A stretch of 64,000 bases of DNA, taken from positions 1,953,001 through 2,017,000 of the forward strand of contig CP018226.1 of assembly GCA_016865015.1 (NCBI GenBank), given 5' to 3'. This DNA comes from Rhizobiales bacterium IMCC20636. GTDB taxonomy: Bacteria > Pseudomonadota > Alphaproteobacteria > Rhizobiales > GCA-2746425. Made by a program: the position numbers and the translations under genes. Shown here one piece after another: positions 18,341 to 26,217 of this stretch. The notes under the pieces are model-generated. The model had not been told where the DNA came from, did no database searches, and saw only the letters and a program-made list of their open reading frames with translations. Position 1 is the stretch's first letter. Each line of letters starts with the position of its first letter.

Positions 18341-18631
18341 AATTCTCGACGAGGCACGCTCCGACCTTCGCAATATCTCAAACTACATCAATGCCGAAAA
18401 TCCAGCCGCAGCGCAGCGGGTGATTTCTGCAATACTCACCACCATATCACAGCTCGAAAAATTCCCGCTTTTAGGCCGCAACGGCCGAGAGGAGGGGACA
18501 CGGGAAATCTCTGTGCCCAGAGTGCCATATTTTTCATCTACACCTTGCCCGACGAATATCATATCGACATCGAGGCCGTGTTTCACGAGCGCCAGCAGTA
18601 CCCGCCACAAGATGGAGCCGTTGATTTATGA
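18330..18631 (+). pseudogene. RelE/ParE-family toxin, frameshifted
   Basis: Starts as MHVRILDEARSDLRNISNYI, a clear ParE toxin N-terminus, followed by SAILTTISQLEKFPLLGRNGR. After PYF (about 18530) the frame is lost at a run of five T (18530-18534). Reading in the next frame restores a normal ParE C-terminus, IYTLPDEYHIDIEAVFHERQ, ending at TGA 18629-18631. That stop overlaps the next ATG as ATGA, so the downstream frame is the ancestral one. A single missing T (T6 to T5) explains the lesion. It may be real inactivation or a homopolymer sequencing error. ParE-type toxins inhibit gyrase or cleave mRNA at ribosomes. Confidence 0.8.
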
Positions 18632-19062
18632 GCCATAAACTTGCTGTCTTCACTGGCGCTGCAATGTTGTTGGGCGCATCTGATGCGGCTTTAGCGGCTG
18701 ATGGTCAGCCTTACTTGCTTGATGCACGCGGCAAATCAGAGTTTATCATGGAAAATATCGGTGGAGCCGCTTCATCGGATGATCAAATAGCGCTTGTTAT
18801 TAAGGGCGGTGACAAAGAGCTTCTTACCAATCTTTGGCATGCCTCTGTTGCTGCGGAAAAAAATTGGGATAGGGATGTGGTCTTCATCCGCGCCAATGAT
18901 GATAAGCCCGACGATAATAAGGTTGAGGTGGATATCTATATCGCCAATCAAGCGACCGATACGTGGATCATAACATCTGGAAACGACGCCTATCTCGAAG
19001 AGCAGTTAAACGCTCTTATTCATGGTGGAATCAAAAGAACAGAAGCTGTTGAGTTGGATTGA
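18628..19062 (+). CDS. Hypothetical exported protein
   Basis: 144 residues with a plausible signal peptide (MSHKLAVFTGAAMLLGASDA, likely cleaved near ALAADG). The mature part is acidic and mixed alpha/beta with DDQIALVIKGGDKELLTNLW and KVEVDIYIANQATDTWIITSG. No family recognised. Its ATG overlaps the ancestral stop of the ParE-like toxin, so it was probably co-transcribed with the toxin-antitoxin pair. Confidence 0.6.
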   Translation: MSHKLAVFTGAAMLLGASDAALAADGQPYLLDARGKSEFIMENIGGAASSDDQIALVIKGGDKELLTNLWHASVAAEKNWDRDVVFIRANDDKPDDNKVEVDIYIANQATDTWIITSGNDAYLEEQLNALIHGGIKRTEAVELD

Positions 19063-19204
19063 TAAGGCCGCTGGTGATTTACAACCTTTTGACATCAAGA
19101 CAGCTTCAAATATGAATGAGATTATTCAGGTGTGTATGCAGGAAGAGGGGGTTTCGCTCGATCCTCATATCATCACTAATGCAAGTTCAGAGCTGGTCTT
19201 GTAG
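19022..19204 (+). CDS. Possible small hypothetical protein
   Basis: A 60-residue frame (MVESKEQKLLSWIDKAAGDL onwards) that overlaps the previous gene by 41 bp in another frame. A later in-frame ATG at 19112 would leave only about 30 residues. Composition looks protein-like, but there is no clear ribosome site. It may be real, or a remnant between the exported protein and the Abi_C gene. Confidence 0.3.
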   Translation: MVESKEQKLLSWIDKAAGDLQPFDIKTASNMNEIIQVCMQEEGVSLDPHIITNASSELVL

Positions 19205-19218
19205 GACAAACATATTAG

Positions 19219-19989
19219 ATGGATTTTGATACAGATATTCCCGACACCGCATTTGAAAAGGTCCTGATGATGCAGAACATGATTACTGCATTGGGAGCAG
19301 GTGGGACCATGTCTGATCCTCTTTACCGTATAATTAGATCAGAACTCATTTCTGATCCTGAAATTAAACCTTTACTACCGTCATTTGTCAGAACATGCCG
19401 AGACGGTGACAATCTCTGGGCTTATTTGAAAAGTGTTCATGAAGGTGGTGGTGCCTATGCCGCGCGCCGTCAGCACGTCAACGAAGCTTTTTCGGCTCTC
19501 CTCGAACACCTTGAGGTAGGGAAGGCCATACCGTCAGATTTTGATGTATCTGCTGTTTTGTCCAGATTTGATGGTGAGGGTATTCAAGCTGCGTGGGCGA
19601 AAGCGCTAAAGCGCCGATCAACCGACCCTGAAGGTGCAATTACCGCCGCACGGACACTTCTAGAAGAGGTTTGCAAGCACATTTTGGATGGGTCTATCGA
19701 AGAGGATTTCTCCAAGTGGGACTTACCGAAGCTATATGGACAAACATCAAAGTTGTTAAATCTAGCGCCTTCGCAACATACACAAGAGGTGTTCAAACGT
19801 ATATTGGGTGGATGCCATACCGTGGTTGATAATTTGGGAGAGCTTCGAAACAAAATAGGGGATGCTCATGCTCAGGGTCGCAAACCAATTAGACCTGCAC
19901 CAAGACACGCTGCTCTCGCCGTAAATTTGGCGGGTTCCATGGCAATGTTCTTAATCGAAACTTGGATGGATGCTAATTCGAACGAATGA
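19219..19989 (+). CDS. Abortive-infection family protein (Abi_C domain)
   Basis: 256 residues. The C-terminal third carries the Abi_C signature: AARTLLEEVCKHILD, then LRNKIGDAHAQGRKPIRPAPRHAALAVNLAGSMAMFLIETW (about residues 145-250). The N-terminal half is helical and unassigned. Abi_C proteins are linked to phage abortive infection, often as RNase-like or HEPN-like effectors, but the biochemical activity of this one is unknown. It lies in the defence-like island, 380 bp upstream of a STAND NTPase gene. Confidence 0.8.
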   Translation: MDFDTDIPDTAFEKVLMMQNMITALGAGGTMSDPLYRIIRSELISDPEIKPLLPSFVRTCRDGDNLWAYLKSVHEGGGAYAARRQHVNEAFSALLEHLEVGKAIPSDFDVSAVLSRFDGEGIQAAWAKALKRRSTDPEGAITAARTLLEEVCKHILDGSIEEDFSKWDLPKLYGQTSKLLNLAPSQHTQEVFKRILGGCHTVVDNLGELRNKIGDAHAQGRKPIRPAPRHAALAVNLAGSMAMFLIETWMDANSNE

Positions 19990-20000
19990 TAACGGTGAGT

Positions 20001-20259
20001 ATGGAAAAAATTCTCTGAAGAAGAAGCAAAAGCCCTTGTCGGATTTAAAGTCAGAGATATCACAACGGGCGTCTATGTGATCATCGATTATGCATTGTGG
20101 GGTGATGAATGGGCAGGAATCTACATTGGTGCAGATGGAACAAAATGGCCAGCACATGGTACATCGTTCATGACGGTGAGGGCTAAACCGTTTAACACTA
20201 TTACCAATATTGTAAACGACTGCATGAAACTCGTATCAGGGGCCACACCGTTCCTGTGA
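20001..20259 (+). pseudogene. Small hypothetical protein, frameshifted near its start
   Basis: An intact frame from about 20010 to 20259 encodes KFSEEEAKALVGFKVRDITT and then a conserved-looking segment DEWAGIYIGADGTKWPAHGTSF, but it has no good start in frame. The ATG at 20001 would read MEKFSEEEAK if the run of six A at 20005-20010 were five; as written it hits TGA after five codons. A GTG at 20077 is the only intact start. Either one A has been inserted or the sequence contains a homopolymer error. No family recognised. Confidence 0.5.
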
Positions 20260-20368
20260 AACTGTATGGCCTATATTGTTTCGGCAACTCTAGAATAAGT
20301 TAAATTTCCTCTGTTTGAATAATTTGTGTATTCGTTTTTGATCAAGGTTTTATTTATGTAAAAGGTCG

Positions 20369-22966
20369 ATGCTGATGGCTCCTGCCAAGAGAAAAAGCCT
20401 TCCTCCCCGCGCGAGCGATATTTTCGTCAATAGAACCACGCCGCTCAAAGTATTCGAAGATGCCGCTTTTTCGATTCCCAATGACGGATCGATTTTACGC
20501 GTTTTCTATGGTGTCGGTGGGCAGGGCAAAACGGCGCTTTGCCGAAAACTATTCAATTCGGTCAGTTCGGATTCCGATCCTTCATTCAAGTTTCTAAAAC
20601 GAGCTCTGGTCGATCTTCACAAGAGGCCCAAAACAGACGCTGACCTTCTTCTTGTCTGGATACGCAATGAATTTGCCAAGGAGGGTGTGGCCTTTCCGGC
20701 TTTCGATATTACCCTTGCACTAACGTGGGAAGCATCACGCGGCGAAGAGGCATTTCCCACTCTTGTAAACGCTTGGCTGTCGAAATCCGCAGATACCTTA
20801 TCCGAAGCTGCCCCTGAGATCGTTCAATCTGTTCGAGAGGCGTTGGAACAGTCCGTTGAGACAATTCCCTTGCTAGGCAAACTGGCAACCAAGGGCAGCA
20901 AGTGGTTGATGGATAAATCCAAACACGCCTATCTGCACCGGAGTCGAGAGCATCTGGCGGAGCTTTACTTAGATGGTGAGCTCAAGCAGCCGTACGAGAT
21001 TTCGAAATTGCTGCCTTGGATGTTGGCGCAGGATTTCAATTATTATTTGGAGCATCATGCAGACGACCGATTTGTTTTGTTCATGGATGAATACGAGCGC
21101 GTGTTCCCTGAAGGGGGGGTAGGTGCACGCTGGCAGGAAAATCTGTTCGATCAACATATGCGGCTGTTGGTTCAAGAAACAAATGGTCTGTTGGCTGTGT
21201 TTTTCTCACGTCGTAAATTACCTTGGAATGAGCACCCAGACTGGCGTGACGACCTGAAAAACACACAGCATTTGATAGGTGGGCTAGCAAAATCTGACGC
21301 TGACGAGTGGCTCCAAAAAGTCCCTATTACCGATGAGGTCGTTAGGGCAGCAATTGTCGAAGGGTCGCGAGAGGATGCTTCCACAGACGCCCCAATTTAT
21401 CCGCTCATGCTGGATCTTCAAATTGAGCATTGGCGTGAGCTTACAGCTCAAGGTGCCAAGATTAATCCAGAAACTTTTCATGTTTCAGCCACAACCTTTG
21501 AAGGCCGATGCATTGAACTGGTTCGTAGGCTGCTCCGAGACTATGGAAGTGCGCTAGAGTTTACCTTGGAGCATCTTGCCGTTGCTAATCGATTTGACCG
21601 TGCTGCCTTTGAATATGTGGTCACTCACTTCGGCACTGCCCTGCCATTGGACATTTTCGAGCAACTCACCGACTTTTCGTTCATCAGCGAAGGCGACGAT
21701 GACTTTCTTGTCATGCACAGGGCTGTTGCCGAAACCATCTGCACCATTAGGGGTGAGGAGAAACTCAAGGTGTCTGCAAAGGCACTACTGGAACATTACG
21801 AAGGTAGAGCGGCAGTTCCATCATCTCGGGACGTCACGGATAATATAGTATCGATGTTGCTGGAAGCAGCTCATCTTCGGCAAAAGTTAAATGTGGAAGG
21901 ATATGTAGAATGGCTTTCCAAAGCGATTGAGCCAATTAAACTTTCTGCTCGATACGCCGTGGTCGAACAAGTTTGGCGAGAAGCTCTATTCTTCACTCAA
22001 GAAATTTTGGGCGAAGAGCATCCTTCTACGGCAACGAGCTACAATAATGTTGCTTACAATTTAAACGCTCAAGGTCGTCTTCAGGAGGCTGAGCCGCTTT
22101 TTCGCAAGGCCTTGGAGATCTGCGAAAGGGTGCTGGGCGAGGAGCATCCTTCTACGGCAACGAGCTACAACAATGTTGCTTCCAATTTAAACGCTCAAGG
22201 TCGTCTTCAGGAGGCTGAGCCGCTTTATCGCAAGGCCTTGGAGATCTGCGAAAGGGTGCTGGGCGAGGAGCATCCTTCTACGGCAACGAGCTACAACAAT
22301 GTTGCTTCCAATTTAAACGCTCAAGGTCGTCTTCAGGAGGCTGAGCCGCTTTTTCGCAAGGCCTTGGAGATCTGCGAAAGGGTGCTGGGCGAGGAGCATC
22401 CTTCTACGGCAACGAGCTACAACAATGTTGCTTCCAATTTAAACGCTCAAGGTCGTCTTCAGGAGGCTGAGCCGCTTTATCGCAAGGCCTTGGAGATCAG
22501 GGAAAGGGTGCTGGGCGAGGAGCATCCTTCTACGGCAACGAGCTACAACAATGTTGCTTCCAATTTAAACGCTCAAGGTCGTCTTCAGGAGGCTGAGCCG
22601 CTTTATCGCAAGGCCTTGGAGAACAGGGAAAGGGTGCTGGGCGAGGAGCATCCTTCTACGGCAACGAGCTACAACAATGTTGCTTACAATTTAAACGCTC
22701 AAGGTCGTCTTCAGGAGGCTGAGCCGCTTTATCGCAAGGCCTTGGAGATCTGCGAAAGGGTGCTGGGCGAGGAGCATCCTTCTACGGCAACGAGCTACAA
22801 CAATGTTGCTTCCAATTTAAACGCTCAAGGTCGTCTTCAGGAGGCTGAGCCGCTTTATCGCAAGGCCTTGGAGATCTGCGAGAGGGTGCTGGGTGAAGAA
22901 CATCCAACCACAAATATATTGCGATCAAATCTGGAGATATTTCTGGCCAATCTCATAGGAGAGTGA
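20369..22966 (+). CDS. STAND-like P-loop NTPase with C-terminal TPR array
   Basis: 865 residues. Walker A is G48-VGGQGKT55; Walker B is FVLFMDE (Asp240, Glu241); an SR sensor-like motif is at 280-281 (FFSRRK). A helical linker follows (about 290-545). The C-terminus is seven full 42-residue TPR units, starting at residue 548, of the kinesin-light-chain/TPR_12 type with motif GEEHPSTATSYNNVASNLNA, plus a partial eighth. This is the architecture of signal-transduction ATPases of the NLR/STAND class, in which the repeat array senses a ligand. No N-terminal effector domain is obvious in the 47 residues before Walker A. With Abi_C and a toxin-antitoxin nearby, a role in phage defence is plausible but not shown. 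Confidence 0.85.
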   Translation: MLMAPAKRKSLPPRASDIFVNRTTPLKVFEDAAFSIPNDGSILRVFYGVGGQGKTALCRKLFNSVSSDSDPSFKFLKRALVDLHKRPKTDADLLLVWIRNEFAKEGVAFPAFDITLALTWEASRGEEAFPTLVNAWLSKSADTLSEAAPEIVQSVREALEQSVETIPLLGKLATKGSKWLMDKSKHAYLHRSREHLAELYLDGELKQPYEISKLLPWMLAQDFNYYLEHHADDRFVLFMDEYERVFPEGGVGARWQENLFDQHMRLLVQETNGLLAVFFSRRKLPWNEHPDWRDDLKNTQHLIGGLAKSDADEWLQKVPITDEVVRAAIVEGSREDASTDAPIYPLMLDLQIEHWRELTAQGAKINPETFHVSATTFEGRCIELVRRLLRDYGSALEFTLEHLAVANRFDRAAFEYVVTHFGTALPLDIFEQLTDFSFISEGDDDFLVMHRAVAETICTIRGEEKLKVSAKALLEHYEGRAAVPSSRDVTDNIVSMLLEAAHLRQKLNVEGYVEWLSKAIEPIKLSARYAVVEQVWREALFFTQEILGEEHPSTATSYNNVAYNLNAQGRLQEAEPLFRKALEICERVLGEEHPSTATSYNNVASNLNAQGRLQEAEPLYRKALEICERVLGEEHPSTATSYNNVASNLNAQGRLQEAEPLFRKALEICERVLGEEHPSTATSYNNVASNLNAQGRLQEAEPLYRKALEIRERVLGEEHPSTATSYNNVASNLNAQGRLQEAEPLYRKALENRERVLGEEHPSTATSYNNVAYNLNAQGRLQEAEPLYRKALEICERVLGEEHPSTATSYNNVASNLNAQGRLQEAEPLYRKALEICERVLGEEHPTTNILRSNLEIFLANLIGE
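22010..22891 (+). repeat. Seven tandem 126-bp TPR-coding repeats, near identical
   Basis: Units begin at 22010, 22136, 22262, 22388, 22514, 22640 and 22766, with a diverged partial unit from 22892. Within the units only a few positions vary (Ser/Tyr in NNVAS/YN, Phe/Tyr in PLF/YRK, and the EICER/EIRER/ENRER junction). Near identity at DNA level indicates recent duplication or gene conversion, so copy number is likely to vary between strains. Confidence 0.95.
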
Positions 22967-22996
22967 ATGAAACACTATCAGTGAGACCGTAAAATC

Positions 22997-23016
22997 GCCG
23001 GCACGAATTAGCCGGC
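22997..23016 (+). repeat. Hairpin downstream of the STAND NTPase gene
   Basis: GCCGGC, loop ACGAATTA, GCCGGC, 31 bp after the stop. No U-run directly follows, so it may be a 3'-end hairpin rather than an intrinsic terminator. Confidence 0.4.
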
Positions 23017-23195
23017 CACGCATTTGATTTTCCAGCCAGCACACTCTTCAAATTTAACACTATGCAAGGGAAGTGTTAAATATCTTTTGGTTCAAATGTC
23101 ATGAGTTTTGCACCAAGTCACTAAACCTGTGTTTTGTGCGGGTTTCAGGCGGTGCGTATTTCAGGTGCAAAAGGCAATTCTGGTATAATTTTATC

Positions 23196-23422
23196 ATGAA
23201 AATTGGATATGCCCGCGTGAGCGACCCCAGCCAGAATTTAGATCTTCAAATCGCCGCCCTTCGTGCTAAAGGCGCGAGAAGTACTACAGGGAAAAAGCGA
23301 CAGGAAAGACCTTCAGAGGCTGGCGACAACTTGAAAAGGCCATCGTTGCTCCTGGAACTGATTACGTGCTTGTTGTCGCAAAATGGGACAGAGCTATGCG
23401 ATCAATGCAAGTTGGACTTTGA
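23196..23422 (+). pseudogene. Serine recombinase (resolvase) N-terminal remnant
   Basis: Begins MKIGYARVSDPSQNLDLQIA, the catalytic N-terminus of Tn3/Hin-type resolvases (catalytic Ser9). After RAKGAR the reading frame shifts. In the new frame the sequence continues as YYREKATGKTFRGWRQLEKA and VLVVAKWDRAMRSM, corresponding to the VVWKLDRLGRS region, and then stops at TGA 23420-23422. The C-terminal helix and DNA-binding domain are missing. A TATAAT at 23184-23189 precedes it. It is a decayed mobile-element gene at the right edge of the accessory island. Confidence 0.75.
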
Positions 23423-23643
23423 GGTGCATAGCGTCGATTATCACCTCGTAAGGCTCGCTGCCTCACGTACACAGACCTGCAACGATGCGTTCAAATCGGC
23501 CCAGGCGGCCCAGCGGATGAAGCGGTTCTAGAACGTCTGGTTCGGTCCATATGGAGACAGTGCATCGCGCCAGAAAATGGCCGGCAGACAAGCGAAACGC
23601 AGTCGGGAGGCGAAGACCATTCCTGATGACGAATACGGATATT
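23423..23643. other. Degenerate sequence at right island edge
   Basis: About 220 bp between the resolvase remnant and the mscS-family gene. One short frame reads CVQIGPGGPADEAVLERLVR in a protein-like way, but it has no start and is not recognised. It is probably debris of another lost gene. Confidence 0.3.
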
Positions 23644-25089
23644 CTAAGGAAGCTTCGCGGTTATCTTTTCCGACAATTTGACAGGCAGCTCACCCGACCG
23701 GATATGCAGATCGCGTTGCGGGAACGGAATTTCAATTCCGTATTTTGACAATGCCTTTTCCAATGCCCAATTATAGTCCGCATTGACGGCGCCCGGTCGT
23801 TTCACGGATTCAGGTTTGATCCAGACAACCAGTTCAAAATCCAGGCTGCTTTCTCCGAAGCCCACCAGCCACACTTGCGGTGGTTTTCCGCTTTTGCCCT
23901 TGAGCATGTGAGGCACGGATTCTGCAGCTTCCAATGCGGCTTTTCTGACGAGATCCGTGTCCGTTCCATAAGCAACACCGAATGGAATACGGCTGCGTTT
24001 GAAGTCGTCATGCATGGTCCAGTTGGTGACCCGATTGTTGATGAACTCGGAGTTTGGGACGAGGATATCCACATTGTCATTCGTCGTTATACGTGTCGCC
24101 CGCGTATTGATTTGCCGCACTTCACCGGTCACGCCGGATTCCAGTTCAACAAAATCTCCGACCTTGATGCTCCGTTCGAGCAACAAGATGATGCCGGCTA
24201 CCAGATTGCTGAAAATCGCCTGAAGTCCAAAGCCAATCCCGACACCAATGGCACCGGAGAATACGGCGAAAGCTGTGAGATCGATGCCAATCGTGTTCAT
24301 CGCCAGCATGATGGCTGCAAACAGAAATACGATCCGAACCGCCTGGCTGATCAGGCTTCGCGCCGAGGGCGTCAGATTTTCCTGGCGGTTGATGCGTGTC
24401 TGAACCAGTCTGGATACAAAGGAGGCCAGCCAGAGCAGCAGGACAAGGGCCAGCAGGCCTTTGATCACCATGTACAGGGACATGCGGCTGTCACCGACGT
24501 TGAGCGAGATACTGTCCAGAAGCGCAATGGTCGGGTCAAGCAGCCGAAGGATGTTCAACGCGGCGATGACCCAGGCAACGAATGAAAAGGTTTTCGACCA
24601 GAATGGATCATGGACAAATGTCGAGAATAGTCGGATCAAGACCCAGGTCTGGAGCAGGCTAGCCGTTATGCGGATGAGATCGGATGCGATGCTCAGGGAG
24701 CGGAAGATGGAGGTCGATATCCAGAGCGCCAATACCCACAGAACAGCGAATACCAGTTTCAAAACCACATTTCTGGCGCTTGTGATCAATCTGGCTTCAT
24801 CGCCGGTGACAGACCACTGGTTGGCGATGGCAGGCCGGATTTGGCGGGAAAAGAACCAGGAAACCAGGCCAAGCCCGATTATGACGCCAACCTGAAGCAA
24901 TCCTTCCTGAGATAAAAACTGACTGGCAATACTGTGATATCCAGCGCGCAGGAACTCTACCAGTGGTTCGAACCCGGTGGATACGTTCTCGATAATCTCT
25001 TCAACCGTTTCAGGACCGTTTACAGGCCCGTCAACAACACTTCCTGTCGGGGGTTCCGAAGCCTGCGCCAGAAGTATCCGCTCGCTCAT
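23644..25089 (-). CDS. Mechanosensitive ion channel, MscS family
   Basis: 481 residues with about six to seven membrane segments. The last, pore-lining, helix reads AVFSGAIGVGIGFGLQAIFSNLVAGIILLLE, with the Gly/Ala packing typical of MscS TM3. It is followed by the beta domain SIKVGDFVELESGVTGEVRQINTRATRITTNDNVDILVPNSEFINNRVTNW. MscS channels open under osmotic downshock to release solutes. It has extra N-terminal helices compared with E. coli MscS (286 residues), like medium-size paralogues. It lies 31 bp after a ZntB-like transporter gene on the same strand. Confidence 0.95.
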   Translation of the reverse strand: MSERILLAQASEPPTGSVVDGPVNGPETVEEIIENVSTGFEPLVEFLRAGYHSIASQFLSQEGLLQVGVIIGLGLVSWFFSRQIRPAIANQWSVTGDEARLITSARNVVLKLVFAVLWVLALWISTSIFRSLSIASDLIRITASLLQTWVLIRLFSTFVHDPFWSKTFSFVAWVIAALNILRLLDPTIALLDSISLNVGDSRMSLYMVIKGLLALVLLLWLASFVSRLVQTRINRQENLTPSARSLISQAVRIVFLFAAIMLAMNTIGIDLTAFAVFSGAIGVGIGFGLQAIFSNLVAGIILLLERSIKVGDFVELESGVTGEVRQINTRATRITTNDNVDILVPNSEFINNRVTNWTMHDDFKRSRIPFGVAYGTDTDLVRKAALEAAESVPHMLKGKSGKPPQVWLVGFGESSLDFELVVWIKPESVKRPGAVNADYNWALEKALSKYGIEIPFPQRDLHIRSGELPVKLSEKITAKLP

Positions 25090-25120
25090 GACAAGTTTCC
25101 AATCTTACGATCTGTATGGT

Positions 25121-26128
25121 TCAAAGCCATTTCAGGCGTTTGAAAATGACCAACTCAATTCCAAGAAGCAGCACCATCACGCCACAGAATACCCAGAATG
25201 CATTAGCGTTTTCGACGCCCGGCATGCCGCCAACATTGATGCCGAGAAGCCCGGTGAGGAACGCCAGAGGCAGAAAAATTGCGGAAATGATCGCCAGCAC
25301 ATACAGCGTCTTGTTGCTGGCTTCGGCAATCTGATTGGCGATATCGTCCCTGATCACAGCAGCTCTTTCACGAGCCGCATCAATTTCTTCGATGTAACGG
25401 AACAGGCGATCAATTGTCTCGCGGAGCCTCATGCGGCTTTCTTCCAGGAACCAGTCTGGTGGTTCGACCAGAAGCGTGCTCAAGGCCTCTTTTTGCGGTG
25501 AAATGTAGCGCCTCAGGACAGCGGTTTTGCGCCGCAGCTCCGACAGCCGGTTTCGACGCAGATTTGCCTGAGACAGGTCTGGATTATCCTCGATCTCATC
25601 CAGTTCTCCCTCAAAGGATTCGACCGCATCGGCCATGCGTTCGGTAATGCGGTGGATCAGCCGTTCATAAAGTTCTGATGCTGTGGTTGGGCCCGTGCCA
25701 GTGTGCAGCAATTCAGACAGAACATCGCGCGGTGTCATCAACCGCTCCTGGCGGATCGTGATGACATGCTGTCCGTCAGACCACATGCGCATTGCAACCA
25801 TGTCTTCAGCGTCAGCTTCGGGGTTTGTATTGACGCCCCTCAATATGGTGATGTATCCGCGTTTGCCGTGAAATACCCGGGGCCGGGTTTCCTCGGCCAG
25901 CAGCGCATCAGTTGTCGGGGCTGTCAGACCACTTGGACCATTCAGCCAGTCCTGCACACGTGGCGAGTCTCTATCGAGGTGTATCCACATCGCCGAGCCA
26001 GCATCATTCCAGTTTTCCAACTCTTTCCAACCGATGAGACGCCCTGTGCCGTCACCGTTCAAGCGGCAACCAAAGAGCAGCCCGTCATCCGCCACCGGTT
26101 CGATTTGGCTGTTTGTTGGGTCATTCAT
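25121..26128 (-). CDS. zntB: CorA-superfamily metal transporter, ZntB-like
   Basis: 335 residues. A cytoplasmic N-terminal domain is followed by a long helical region (ESFEGELDEIEDNPDLSQANLRRNRLSELRRK) and two C-terminal membrane helices. The pore signature between them is GIN within LTGLLGINVGGMPG, the ZntB variant of the CorA GMN motif. ZntB transports zinc, using the proton gradient in the E. coli protein. Length and the GINVGG motif make ZntB more likely than the magnesium channel CorA. Confidence 0.9.
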   Translation of the reverse strand: MNDPTNSQIEPVADDGLLFGCRLNGDGTGRLIGWKELENWNDAGSAMWIHLDRDSPRVQDWLNGPSGLTAPTTDALLAEETRPRVFHGKRGYITILRGVNTNPEADAEDMVAMRMWSDGQHVITIRQERLMTPRDVLSELLHTGTGPTTASELYERLIHRITERMADAVESFEGELDEIEDNPDLSQANLRRNRLSELRRKTAVLRRYISPQKEALSTLLVEPPDWFLEESRMRLRETIDRLFRYIEEIDAARERAAVIRDDIANQIAEASNKTLYVLAIISAIFLPLAFLTGLLGINVGGMPGVENANAFWVFCGVMVLLLGIELVIFKRLKWL

Positions 26129-26152
26129 ATGCGTCTCCCATTTTCAAACTTC

Positions 26153-26171
26153 AGACTCTGATTCAGAGTCT
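26153..26171. promoter_or_regulatory. Palindrome upstream of the zntB-like gene
   Basis: AGACTCTGA, T, TCAGAGTCT: 9-bp perfect arms around one base, 25 bp upstream of the zntB-like start and in the 89-bp gap behind the upstream operon. It may be an operator or a compact hairpin. No regulator is identified. Confidence 0.4.
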
Positions 26172-26217
26172 CGCGCTAACAGACTGTTCTGTCAGGTGCA
26201 TGATGTTGGTTGGGTGG

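Noticed and set aside
22010-22891. Tandem repeats resembling a CRISPR array
   Set aside because: The repeats are 126 bp, contiguous without spacers, and in frame as TPR units.
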